Below are positions 22,491 through 35,244 of a DNA stretch of 64,000 nucleotides, one piece after another. A program made the position numbers and the translations under genes. Within the stretch, counting starts at the first letter, position 1; every line of letters begins with the position of its first letter. Source of the stretch: Phallus indusiatus (lineage: Eukaryota > Basidiomycota > Agaricomycetes > Phallales > Phallaceae); the NCBI GenBank assembly GCA_027605045.1, contig JAQFWX010000001.1, forward strand, positions 3,162,001-3,226,000, read 5' to 3'. The notes under the pieces were generated by a model. The model was not told the origin of the DNA, ran no database searches, and saw only the letters and a program-made list of their open reading frames with translations.

Positions 22491-25400
22491 TTTTTTCTTT
22501 TCGTTTTCATTTCCGGTCGCGTAGCGAGGAGTACCCAAATGAGCCTTGCGGCTTTATCATTTATTCACGAAAAAGGAAGACCGGAGAAGAAAAAAAAATT
22601 GGGGGACGTAGATCCTGACCATTCATCCACCATCAAATGCATCTAAATAATTGCTTTATTTCCGTGCTTCTTATCTTCGCTTGGGCATCCTCCCTTCCAC
22701 AAGTTGTAATGTAAACAAAACGCACAAAATAACACATTCCAATTGACTCGTGGCTGTGGTTCCATCATCAATAAAGATACTCTTTTTTTCAGGCGATTAT
22801 CAGCAGCCAACAAGAACGAAGCCATTTACATAACAAAAATTACATACCGCATTCGAATAATACTACTTATTGGGGAATGGGTTCCTCCCTAGATACCCCT
22901 TTTTCTCTTGCTTTGCGAAATTAAAATGTCGTCATAAGGCTTTCAGAAGGGAAAAAATCTTATCGCGCTTAAGGCGAGTATACATACTTCGATGACACTC
23001 GTGGCAAGCCTGGACCGTTATATCAATAGTTCCCGCGCATGGTGCACCGCTTAGACGGGCTTAACTTGCGTTTGATACCAAAAACAGCTAAGTTTCTACA
23101 TCCGTTTCATTTCGCATGGAATGAAGAAGAAGTACGTTCAGAGCTGCCTGCCGTGTTTATTTGGGAGTTTACATTAAATAAAGCCCGAAATTGCGGTGAC
23201 ATTGACTTCGCTCCTTTCGCTTCAATGGTTTATAGAGTGTGGGATAATTACGGTATAACGTTGAGTGATGCGGTGATGCAAGAATAAAATAGGTCTCGTC
23301 GCAGTTTGCGGTATTAGAGATCGGTTGCTCGTTTTACGTTTGTAGCCTTTTGTTTCCCGAATCTTCTCGTCTAATATAGCACCATCGTAGTAACCTTATG
23401 GTCAATCGGCGTTGGTCATCATGATCAGACTCGTGTCGAACGTTTGCTATTGAATCCGATATCGGAAATCCCTTTTAAATTCACGGAGGTCTGAAAAAAC
23501 AAGTTGTTGGAGCTTGGAGTTACACTCTAGGGACATTATCGATATCTAATAGGTGCGGTCATTGACTTTTGAAAAGCTCATTATACAACCCGAGATACAT
23601 GCGCACATGGCCATTTGACTTATTACTCTCTTGTTTAAGACATGCTGTTATCTTCTCCGCCATTATCATCGATTTACAAGAATTATGAATGCATATGATT
23701 ATAGAACACGATAAGTCTCAAAAAGAAAAGCACCCTTAATTTATATACCTGGTGCATTGCTAACCAGGTAGTGTTTTCAATTTCATGATCATCACATGGC
23801 AATGCCAGTGTATACCGCATTTAATTATTGACAAGTTGAAGTACATCAATGCGACATCTATTGACGCTGTATGACGACTTAATGACAACGTCTGGAAATT
23901 GGAAATAAGTCATTAATGCATGATTCAGTACTTTCTGTCTTTCCGTATTTTTCGTCAAACTCAAAAATGACGTTGCCAATTTATGCCAATTTATGCCGAT
24001 TTATGTAAGGGGAAGTAAGGGGAGCGAGCCTGAGCAGGTGGTTGGTCTGACACGTTTCTTCATCCCGTTTCCGATTAGGTACCTGAATTGTCCCTGAAAG
24101 TTTTCTTTTTTCTGAGACAAACTTTGTAGACCTTCAAGGTAGGAAAATTTCCTTACATACTTGTAGCAATCACCATGCGACAATTTGGATCAGGTCCATC
24201 TGAGAGAAGCCTTCATCGTAACGCGGTTCGCCCGATCATCACTGTATATATGTATGTGCATTTTCAACAAGTGGTTTGATAAACAAATAAGTGTGGCGTC
24301 CAGTCAATTTATAGAGTATTCGAAAAGGCATTCACTTTACTCAATTGAGACTTCACGAAGAGGACCGACGTGTATTTATGTAACCAGAGTTCAAAGATAG
24401 CTAGATACAGATCCACGGTAGATCCTAGAAGTCTCCTTTTGAGAGAATTTTACAAAGTTCGGGGACGCCTTTCTCGAAGTAGTATCAAGAAAGCCTGAGC
24501 TAGATCGAAACAACTTCCCTTTTATACAGGAAGCCTCACCAAGAAGTCCCACCTCAGTGTATGGCAGTGTATGGCTTGGTGCCTTTCTAAAGCTGCTAAT
24601 AGCCACGTGCGGAGCTGAATCGGATCTGCAATAAACACAAGCACAGGTATATTACGAAGCCGCCCTTAATATATTCAACAGGGACAAAGGAGAAGGAGAA
24701 AATAAAGTGCCCAGAGTGCATACACTACATGTCGTAAATACAGTCCTACGTCTCTTAGTTCAAGTATTGTACTCAACTTCTGTCGTTTTTCTTTCGTGAT
24801 GTTAACATGCTATACATTTTTATGCCACGATCCGTGGAGGTCGGGAAGTACAACTGTAACCAGAGGGTCCGTGCATCTTAACTATATTGTCAAGAACGCA
24901 TGGGTCACCAATGTCCAGATAGAAGCGGTATGGCCGCTCCTCTTCCGATTGAGAAAGCGGCGGATCGCCTTCTTATGCTCTGAAGTTCCTGTTTAATCCT
25001 TCTCCGCAAGTTAGTTAGTTATTTACATAACGTTCTGCAGCCCATAAGAGTTATGAAGTGAAGGTATAATAAAGGAACTCTTATGTAACGATGATAAGTC
25101 TGAAATCACGTCATGATATCGTGGGTTATATTTAAGTATTCTGGGCATGGAAGGTTTGACGTGGACGATGGTTGATGGTTACCGGTAATTCAGATTGCCC
25201 AAATTCATTCTTTTCGTTACCTTCGCCGTCGGGAACGAAACTGTACCTAGCGGCAAATAAATTTTCTTCAAATGCGGTAATTTCTATTACTGTGATTATC
25301 CGGTATCCAACCGTCAGAGACTCGATCCTCCAAGACACCCAAATAGCCTGTGAAAAAGAACCTCTTGACACTCTTCACAAGCATGAACATGAAATCATCC

Positions 25401-28400
25401 TGTGGATAAATTAATTTCCATCTTCCAGACCATCTACTATGTATTCTAGACGGATAGGAAACCAAGTCAAATGACCTCTCAACCCGAGCCCACCGCGTTT
25501 TGTTCCTAATTCACCGTCCCCTCCGGTGCCTTAGGCCTTTGGACGCTGGTTTTTGAAGTTTTGTGGGCACTTCAATGGACCACCTGATAATGATAATTTC
25601 AAGCTCAATGGAATTACAAATTCAGACAGAGATATAGAGATACAAGCTTGACAAACATAATGGCCGTCGCCGCCTCAGCCGTGAATTAGAAAGATTGAGT
25701 CGGGTCGAGCGGCCACAACCTTCTGACGATGAAGAAATCTCGTTCTATGACCCGACCACTCCCGAAGGAACCATACAAAGTTGATGGTCCACAACGTCTA
25801 TAAATCCATATTTAACAACCAGAATCGAGCTTGACCAAGGTTGGAAAATGTGGTCTCACGACACGCTAAAAGGGAATCAAATGTAATTGTCATGTGTGCC
25901 ACATGTCTCATCATGGAGATGGTGTAGATTGGTAGTTAATTATAACTAGCGTTATAAGTGTTGAAATGATACCTGTTGAGAAGGAACTCGGGGGAAAAAC
26001 GATTCTTAACACCCTCGTTGAGGTTCTGTCAAAAGACCCAAAATCAATTGGAACGGGACCTCAAAAAACCGATACTATTTTCAATTACTTTGGACGATAT
26101 TGATGGCGCACGTGGATCATCTCCAATTCAGCAGCTATGGGTGAACATCACATGAACGAACTTATGACTATTTAGCTATAGCTAAGTACTAATGGTAGCC
26201 CGACTTCTCCTCTGATAAGTATTAAGTATTAACCTCTTCACAAAAGTACCTGGATCAAATAGCCCTCAAAAGCCTGAATATGTCCCGTGTTCACGAGACT
26301 AGCCCGTCCGTTTCGAAATGTCGAAGAATGCTAAACTATACCCTGTTTATATCTGTCAGGCTAGTAAGAAGCCCTTGCCCCATTTCTGGATTGATTCTCC
26401 CGCGCAAAGACCAATCTTAAATGAGACGCGGAGTATTTACAAGTTGTATGTCACCAATCCTATGTTATGAAGTCGGTTGACTACATGATTATCAACGAAA
26501 CTGAATAAGAATTAAGCCATCACCTCGCCAAATTTTACAATCGTATCAACGCATACACGTTCATTTCATGGAAGATGTTCTACGGTCTTGACAATGTATG
26601 TCAATGTGAAAACTCAGGAGATTGACATAACCGCACTTTCTGGAATTACTCACAAGGATCGGGATCGGCTATTGAGTATTCGAAATTCTATGACCACTTC
26701 CATATATAAGGCTTAAGCTCAACTAACGATACAGCATCCGGATAGACCAATACTCCACTGATGATCGCGGGAAACAAGTTACTAGTAGCTCAAAGGGTGC
26801 AATGGAAGAAGTAACAGAGGACACACCCCCCTCGCTTAAACAATTTTTCCAGATGAAAGATAGACTGGCTTGTATGACTGCACCGAAACTGCGTGGCCTC
26901 GTGCGCGCTCCCGACCCATGAACCTTATTTACCTGCCAACGCGTCCGAGACACGCCAACCACGCCAAAACATAGAAGATAATCTTATCTTGCTCAAATCT
27001 GATCAATCCTCTTCCATATTAGGATATAAGAAAGAAAAACGGATTTCGAAGCTTCGAGATCTATATGTCTCTTTGGAAATAAGGTTCAATGGTTCTGCGG
27101 TCTCTGAATTGGATTAAGCCCTTCATTTAATGGTTTTGAACCCTTGCCCAAGTCTCATTAGTGCCCAACTTGCATATATGATTAGAAACACGTTTAAAGA
27201 TTCGAGAAATTCTACAAGCACGAGAGAATCGGTCATACTCCATCGCATATACACTGATCAGGTTACCGCACCAATTATACTAGGCACTACAATGACAACT
27301 GGGCATACCGCATTGAACAAGCGATGCATCTTAAAGTCAATGAGCGCAGTACCTATACACGGTAGATCCCCGATTCTCGCTCTTTGCCTTTCGGGTATTG
27401 TGAATTAGAAGATCGTTGAAGGTGATAACCAGTTTGTAGTGGCTGTTTTAATACGAAGCAGATCAATCTTCAAGATAAGAAGAGAACCGACTAATCCGGT
27501 TTGTAATACTCGCCTTGTCAACGCTTTCTGACATAGCGGTAAGCGTGCAGGTTACGTACATGTGTGTATTATGATACGCTTTATCAATGTCATATCTGGG
27601 TATGCCACCAATCGGACTTCGGGAAATTCCTTGCGAGCTCAGGTTCTCCAAAGTGATTAACAACGTCGACGTCATGTAATTTGAGAGGCAAAAAAGAAAA
27701 TCTTTCCCATTCAATTCAAGTCTCATGGTTCTAGGAACAGCGCACAATTTAATTCAAGACAAGATAGGCGTTGTTGGCTGCGACATTCGAATTGAATTGC
27801 TGGCTTTGCAAAGGCAGCCCAAACCAGTAACGTAAGATGAGCCCATGACTCACATGCACGCAACCTTAATATTTTTTCTGATCTTTTCAATGTCTATACT
27901 TCCTGAATATATCAGTAAGCGGGGAAAGGGTTTCTCTCCTTCCTTTTTTATGTCCCACGAGAAGTAGCAATAATCAAACGTCCAATTATATGTCTCCGCT
28001 GAAATCTTATTGCGAATACGCCAGGTCCCAGCGCATTACGCCCCCAATCAGTCTAATTGGTTCTGCCCCAAACCACAATCATTCCCCCCTCACTTATAGT
28101 GAGAATTTTGTAAAAGGCAACGACTAATTAACTGAGCGAAAATCTTGATTGAGGTATTTAGAGTATGTATGTACCACGCCATCCATCACTAAACCTGGAA
28201 CCATGTGGCGAACCTCGGACGCTGCTAAATCGGACTTCGGAGATCTACGCGTTAAATGTAGCTTGATTCAGGTCTCGCGGGAATACATTAACGGTTGACC
28301 GTGTAGTGTTACTATAAAACTGCGCAATTTTGATAAAATCAAACCCTGTGATACTTTTTTTCTAGGCTCAATATTTACATCGCACTATTACACACTTTAG

Positions 28401-31058
28401 GTCATCATTTAATTCACATAGCATCTATCTCAATGACTTCTGTTTGTATCCAGCCAGAGCCAGACCTGCTAAGCCTGAGTAGGCTTGTGATGCGTTCCAA
28501 GTTCCAGATCACGCATCATTGAAGTCTGAGGGATTTTCTCTGCTCAAAAAACCTATCGGAAGTTCGGATGCTTTTCCAGTGTCACTGGTGCATGTATGTA
28601 TATGTCAGGTTGTCAGGTTGTCAGGGTCTGAACTGTCAAAGCTAAGGGGCCTGAGGCTTCCGAGCATATGCCTTTGAAGCAATCAATATCAGTACTGATT
28701 AATGCTCAGTATTACAAGAGTTCCAGACAAATGACGTCGTTTTGAGTGCATGCAATTAGGCAAAATACAGGGATGATAGCGGGGGGAACGTTTTGAGCTC
28801 TCGCGCCGTTCACCGGACTATTTTGCATGTGCCTATATAAACTTTTGGGTCATGCGCACCTATTAACTACTGAATTAGAGATTTAGTAGTAGTCACTGAA
28901 CATATGTAGTATTCTCTCTATCTAGACTTCTCGAGTTCCATATACCGCTCAAATAGGATGTCGTATAGATGCTTCCAATGACAAATAGAGACACCCTAAT
29001 TCGAATTTGCAATAAAGAGTAGGCGAATGGTCGAAGGTGGAGCGGAACAAAAAACAGGTGTAAAAGCTTTGCGGTGAACGGGAAAAAAAGGAAAAAAAGA
29101 CAACCGTGTCTCTGAGTGACTCGGTCGGACGGCGGTGGCTGAATGTTTTTGATTGATTTACAAGTGGCAGGAGGGTGTGTAGATGCACATCCATTGGTAC
29201 TATGTGGTGTAGTGCCCGGTAGGTTAAAGGATGACCCCGCTAGGAATAGCTAATAGTAATAGTGGGCGGTGGGCTTCAATCTAAAAATAAAATCGCGAAA
29301 AGTTTATTTGAGCACTGTGTATAGAGTCGAAGAGAAGAACTATTCGTGCCGAGAGTTCTGTATTATGGTAGCTGCTGATTGAGATTAACCGCAATCGTTG
29401 TACACTCGCGTTAGTTTCCATTTTGCAAATTTTTTTTGGGCGCGGTGCGCGCGCGGGACGAGGACGGGAGGCACGAGGAGTGTGTGAAACTTTTTCTGGA
29501 ACAAATTCAAAGCTTTAGATCGGACTGTCCATGTGCATAGTGAAAGGAGTAGGAATCGAGAGGTGAGCTCGGTGGGGAGACTGTCTCCGCAAAATTAGAA
29601 GTTAGGTACGACGCCACTGATCCACGGCTTGAAAATAAAAAGACTACTAATTTCAACTTCTGCACCGAATGATGTTCGAAATGCGGATTGTTGGACTCTG
29701 AAAGCATAGTGCTTAACGTTTTAGTAGCTCCTGAGTATTACATTGACATCGCATCTCGACTTTTGAAGGTGTCAGCCTGAGGATCTAGATAGACAAATTA
29801 GATCCCATGGTTGCCAGTGCCGGTGGCACGTGGACGCACTTAAATAGCAATTTTCCTAAATTGAAAGACTCGAACAAGGAGGTTCTGATACCCTCACTAG
29901 TACCAATGTGTGCACTATGTAGTCAGCCTGAGCGTCGGTAAAAGTATCGCTTTTTCCATGGAATGCTGGGGTTTCCGAGCTTCGCCGTATTAACATCACC
30001 TGTCAGATTGTAGATCTGTGGTGAGAGAGTTAGATATACGTAGTACTGCGTTTGAGTAGCAGTACTGATAATATCAGTGCATAGCTCATTTAATACCATG
30101 ATATCGCCAAGAAACGCACTTTTCAAGCCCATGGTCTCGAGAATTGATCAACGTAGAATGTTTTAACGTCTCCAAATGCGAAGGAAAATGAACATGTTTC
30201 CTTTTATGTAAATTGTGTAAGTCGACAATGCAGTAACTTGTTTATGCAGTGTAGCGTGAGATACCAAAAACGCGTGGCCTTCACATTGCCGATTTGATAA
30301 TATACATATTTATTTTTGAATATTTTCATCGTCGGATAAAAATAAAAATAATTCTGGAACGAGAAAGGCCACCGAGGAGATCTATTGTATGATCAATTAA
30401 CGGCGTTCAATAAAAAGAGAAAGCGAAAGCGAGGAAGGAATGAAATGGTCAGTAGTGGTGTGCCCTTTTCTAGAATGAGAATACCATCTACTACCTAGGT
30501 AACGACGTTCTGTTTCTTTGAGAAAAGGCAGATATATTGACCAAACGTGTAAATAGCATGATATATACATGCTTAGATAGCAGAACTGAAGCAGACACTA
30601 AACCCGGTCAAGGCCGGACGGAGAGGTAGGAAAAGGAATATAAAATTCGAAAAAAAAATTATACCCAAAACGAAAGAAATCAAGCTAAGCACAAGCTTGC
30701 TCGGAAGAACCCGCAGCCTGTGAGAGTGTGAGACTGGGATTAGGTAAGAAACAACGCAGAGGAAACTTTTCTTTTGAGAGCTTGTTTTCTTTTTCATTTT
30801 TTTTTCGTTTTTGGACTTTTGCTGTATTTGAAGATACGTTTGCTTTGCCTAGGCCTTGCACAACGCATCCGCACGCGGCCTCGCTGCTCCCCTTTATTTT
30901 ATATATTTTCTTTATTTTCATTTGTTCTGCTGCAGACGAGACTAACAGACGCCGGGAATATAAAAAAAAATATTCCCAAAAATGATTATATCGCATTATT
31001 ATTATTCGTCTTTAGTCTAGACCTCTCTGCCTTGCCTCCCTCCCCCACCCTTACGGAC
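22491..31058. other. Gene-poor AT-rich stretch (8.6 kb)
   Basis: No complete gene is recognised on either strand. Small open frames (for example an 82-codon frame at 23039-23287, and frames at 26893-27408) have no domain and no splice partners. A few short coding-like patches suggest old relics. Near 26.39 kb a patch encoding 'LPRKDQ' matches one at 34.36 kb, and around 26.80-26.92 kb an open run reads 'DTPPSLKQFFQM'. Small direct repeats occur near 23.98 kb (CCAATTTATG units) and 28.61 kb (GTCAGGTT units). No RNA gene was found. Confidence 0.5.
25638..25784 (+). pseudogene. Short coding-like relic, family unknown
   Basis: A 48-codon open stretch with a strongly protein-like composition ('GRRRLSRELERLSRVERP' then 'SDDEEISFYDPTTPEG') ends in TGA. 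It has no start codon in frame, and upstream sequence has stops. It stands out from its AT-rich surroundings. I do not recognise the family. It could be an exon remnant of a dead gene or transposon. Confidence 0.25.
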
Positions 31059-31065
31059 TATATAA
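31059..31065 (+). promoter_or_regulatory. TATA-like box of small basic protein gene
   Basis: TATATAA lies 85 bp upstream of the ATG at 31150, just after a pyrimidine-rich stretch (about 31.02-31.05 kb). Confidence 0.45.
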
Positions 31066-31149
31066 CCACCCATGGTTTTATACCCATGCTCTCGCCGTCC
31101 ATCAGTGACTTTTCTCCCCCAATCTTAGTCTACAAAGACCTCCTCTCAT

Positions 31150-31598
31150 ATGTCGACCGCATCCAAGCCAACCCCCAAAGTCGTCTCGTTACCCAGCATG
31201 ACCCATTCTCTCTCACATTTACCAAACATGCCATCCGTCGACCCCCGCAATTTACATTACGGAGCTCTTGGCGGGTCAAAAGAGGCTAGTCATGCAAAGG
31301 TCAGAAAGCCCAACACCCGCCGCCAGCCTTTCCAGGTTGGCTGACTATATTTTGTTTGTTTGTTTCTGCGCAGCTCCAACAAACACTACAACGACGAGAT
31401 ACCTCTTCTACTTCATACGGAAGCAGCAGCCACAGTCAAAGTCATCCTCAGTTTTACTCTGCTCCCCGAGGAAGCAGGGGGGGCAATGATAACGATTACC
31501 TCATGATGGGCAAGGTATGTTCATCTCTCGGGCACTGCTCGACTGTCAATCTTTCAAAAAGGCTGACATTATTTGCAACTATCTAGGGACGCAAATAG
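31150..31598 (+). CDS. Small basic Ser/Gln-rich protein, unknown function
   Basis: A three-exon gene fits: 31150-31335, 31374-31514 and a 12-nt last exon 31587-31598, giving 112 aa ending 'DYLMMGKGRK'. The last intron (31515-31586) is canonical. The first intron is uncertain. Either a 38-nt intron (31336-31373), or a 74-nt intron from 31300 (also in frame, giving 100 aa and losing 'VRKPNTRRQPFQ'), uses the same acceptor. A branch-like CTGAC at 31341-31345 fits the longer one better. The protein is hydrophilic, with 'VDPRNLHYGALGGSK', a basic patch 'RRQPFQ', an 'LQQTLQRRDTSS' segment and a Ser/His/Gln tract. It has no membrane segment or signal peptide. I do not recognise a domain. Composition, splice sites and TATA support a real gene. 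Confidence 0.55.
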
Positions 31599-32566
31599 AG
31601 TTCCTCTATCATTTCAAAACCAAAAAAATACCGCAAAACAAACAAACAAGCAGGAACAAGAAAGAAAGATGTTGACAAAAATAAAAACGCCGGACCGCTG
31701 TTTTCCTACCTCCTATCATGCCATTTTCTGTTTTCGTCCCTTTCTATCCTCCCTTTCCACTTTGCTATCGATAGTTTTCCTATCCCGCTTTCCTCTCGTT
31801 CGCTCTCTCTCCCGTACCTGCATTGCATTGGCATAACCTTCCTCGGTTTCCTCTATCTATCAGTCCAATTTCTTCCACCACACCTAGACTTTCTTCTTCT
31901 TTTCGTATCCATGAGCGTATTCGTGTTCTTGTAACAATTTCGGATTTCGGAATCCGCAAACGAGGAGACTTCGACGCCTTCAGCGAACACATAGCAGCCT
32001 ACCCCGCAGGATGGGTCCCAACAGCTAGGCTGTCCACCAAGGGCATCCCTCCAATCTCGTCCTTTGCTTCGAGACTGTCCGGCTCTGACGAAGGACGGAC
32101 GGGTGGCATCGCAGACTCCCTCATTACCCACTACGCCCGCAGATCGTAGACCAATTAGCCTAGAGACAACCCAAAAAGGTTCTCTCACTTGCGCACGCAG
32201 TGCAGTGCTCCAGCATCCTTTGCTTCAGACTCCATCCTTCGCATCTTCCCGATACTTTATTCCTTTATCCTATCCTATCTTCTTTCCTATGTCCTCGTGA
32301 AACGTAATCCTCTCTGTTGTATCACCATACATACTGTCTTATTCGGTCGTTGTGGTATCACCTTGCATCGTAGCATCCTGCTCTATTCCCACCATCCAGT
32401 TGCCTATTTCGCCGCTTCTCGTTTTGTCATGGTTCCATGTATTCCTCTACTAGTCGGATGTCAAGCTCATTCTTTTCTGGAGTTATTCGTTGTTGTGTTT
32501 ATCTTTGTTTGGCTTTTTTTGCTCTTGCGTGTTCTTATGCACATTCTCCGCCAAATCTTGCAGCAC

Positions 32567-32637
32567 TTTCTTTTTCTTTCTTTTTCTTTCTTTTTCTTTT
32601 TGTTTCTTTTTGTTTCTCTTTTGTTTTACTGGGTTTG
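32567..32637. repeat. CTTTTT-rich pyrimidine tract
   Basis: About 70 bp made almost only of C and T on the plus strand, built from TTTTTCTTTC-like units. Low-complexity sequence, which creates spurious hydrophobic reading frames. Confidence 0.8.
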
Positions 32638-34348
32638 GGGTATATGGGGTTACACTAAAAAAACTTTTGTTTCATTACAAAAGTCGCCTTCAAGAAGAGG
32701 AAGAAGTATCATTACATTTTTATAACATAAGTACCCAATCTCACAAATATCAAGTCATTCAATTTTAGGCATAGTCTACACATATAGCTGTATATACATA
32801 CCCTTCTTCACAAAAAGCAAATGTTGAATTTTCTTGTGTTCCACAGCTCTTACAATCTATCTGAAATTTACATAATTCCGCCGATTCAACCCATTCCAGT
32901 CTGGCCGGTACTCGGCTCCGACATCACCAGCTTACGCATCAGTTACAGCATATCCTATCACCGACCATGAAGTATATAGTATGATTATAACTAACCTACG
33001 TTCTAATCTCTACTAAATCTCTGTCTATTCGGAAACTTTCAAGAGTCATATTTCTGCAATAGAAAAAAAAAATCTCGTTGTCTATTTTTCCAGCCAATTG
33101 ACCTTATCAAAAACTGCATTGCATCATGGCGATAGTCTTTGCAGGCCTGATCGGCCAACCTGCACACACTACCACCCAACTCAGGCTCAACCTCCTCGAT
33201 CCCCCATTGTCCAATCCATATGAGATATGCGATACATACGTATTCTCTTTTTTTTTTGTTATTCAGCGATATTACCTCGTTCTAGAACGTCCTCACGTTC
33301 GCCCGATCACGGTATGATTCGAACCCCAATATACACACTCAGGCTCGAGTCTGATACATACATAGACACAGACGTTCCCTCAACTCCGGATCCGCAAGTC
33401 GTCCCAAGCATCAACTTATGAACTCGTGCACACTGAACAAACGCACGGGACAAACGGGGGTCATTTTCTTGTTCCATGTGAGTATAAGTATTATTCACCG
33501 TTTCAGCTATTCCTGCACCGCTCCGTTATGCCGTTGCCATATCCACACCGATGCATTTTTCTCCCGAGCTTTGTAGTGCCAGCCTGGCTGAAACCCCGGT
33601 ACGCCACGGTCGGTTTAAAGAAAGCCTCTCAACGTCCGCCGTTGAGTAAGTGCGGTGTGCACGTCATATCGGACGGATCAGTAAGAGTCATTTTTTTTTC
33701 CTTTCATCTTCTGGGAACGGGAGAAATTGCTTTCTTGAAGGGTCGGGGTTGAATGGACTAGTCCGGATGTTTAGATCCTAGATTACTGATCTTAAGCTCG
33801 AGTCAGTCACGCAACGCAGAGAAATACAGAGATTGGCAACACATATGTATCATGTACATATCTGTATGTACGCGTGTCTGAGGGCCGCCTCGGTCAGTCC
33901 AAAACGTACTTACTGCAGGGTCATGGGAAAAATCATTACCCAGCTGCAGCTCAGCTGTCCTGTGACCAAGAATCACATGAAAGTTTTCAGATTCTGAATT
34001 CAAATTTCGCCAATGGTTGTGGCTGTGGAGACTGACTGTGAATATTGGATGATATCAGTAGTAAGCCAAACGTCCAGACTGGGAGAATCCGGTTTCAATT
34101 ATGAGTCTGGCATTTCGATTTTTCGACGGTTTGGTAACTTTAACTTTATTTTTGCCAAACAGCAAAATCTTGATTTCATGATTTTTTTTCTCATTGCAGA
34201 GATGTCGTTTCATCTTACTCGACAGGTCTTGAACAAACAATGCAAACCATAGCTCTTGATAGAATCTTCTACCGGTAGTACTATTCGGGCGAAGGGAGGT
34301 CAAGAACTAGATGGCAGAATCGAATCGCGCGAACGGATTTCTATTGCT

Positions 34349-35244
34349 TATTACTTGCTTCTTCCGCGCAAAGACCAACTTCTTTCTTCGAAATCTAACT
34401 CCTTGCACGTTGACCAACCGACTTAATAGTTTTGACGTACCGGACAATTCTTGAGAAACATCTCAAACACGAATTGGCAAATATGGCTTGCGAATCTTCT
34501 GTCCCAAAGGCATGATTGATTTCAAACAGTCGCATCCGTCTTATCATGGAGATTGGGATCGGAATGCGACATGTCTTCTCGTCGCAGGACAGTAAGCGAG
34601 GTACGTGTGTCAATGGCACCATTGTGCCAAAGCAGCCACAAACATTGATTCTTAAGTCTTCAAACGGACATTTGACTCATACGTATATACTTCTGCGCAC
34701 TTTCGGTAATCGAGACTGAGTCATGAATTTTAAAGTTTGTTGAACCGTAAGGGTCGACGTCATCGGAGGGATGATAGTATTATACTAAAATATGTACCTA
34801 CTGACGGTCCAGGACCATCGTTTCGCATTTTACAAGGTCAAATTTGACCTGAAGATTCGAATCCGTGTATTGCAATTCAAGCTTTTTATCTGATTAGACT
34901 TAAAGCAATGATCACATACCATGAAATTTGTCATGACCAAGCGTATAGCTTTGGCAGTAAACTTTAAGTGTCGAATCTATATTCAGAATATGACTTACAG
35001 TTTCCCAGCCTTTCTTTTTTTTTTATTTCTGTAGAATCCTCATGAGGTTTCTCAGAACGAAGAGAAGCCGGCTGGAGGTGAACCTCCTCCTGTCCCCTTA
35101 TCATATCTAATGTCTGACATTTCTACGAGTAAAACTCCGAGTCACATCTTTGGCATTTTGACGTATCCGATTCAAACAAAGTCAAAAGATCACATGGAGA
35201 CAATGCAAAAATATAGAATGGGTCACCGGCACGAAAAAGAATGA
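34349..35244 (+). pseudogene. FHA-domain-like gene relic
   Basis: Three separated patches look like one dead gene. At 34349-34414 the frame reads 'LLLPRKDQLL...SLHVDQPT', like the first strands of an FHA domain. At 34516-34719 an open frame contains 'DSKRGTCVNGTIVPKQ' and 'LTHTYILLRTFG', close to the FHA core 'D-x-S-x-x-G-T-x-V-N-G'. At 35035-35244 a 70-codon segment, preceded by a long pyrimidine tract and a perfect TTTCTGTAG acceptor, reads 'NEEKPAGGEPPPVP' and ends in TGA. Stops and frame changes lie between the patches. FHA domains bind phosphothreonine. A nibrin-like FHA/BRCT protein is one possibility, but this is inference. Confidence 0.3.
34835..34850. repeat. 16-bp perfect palindrome
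   Basis: AGGTCAAATTTGACCT is its own reverse complement. It has an AT centre and no spacer, inside the FHA-like relic. Could be chance or a protein-binding site. Confidence 0.7.

Noticed and set aside
23039..23287. 82-codon ATG frame in the gene-poor stretch
   Set aside because: No domain or neighbours. Length is within chance expectation for this sequence.
30573..30996. Minus-strand frames near 30.6-31.0 kb
   Set aside because: Produced by the pyrimidine-rich upstream region of the gene at 31150. No domain or splice structure.
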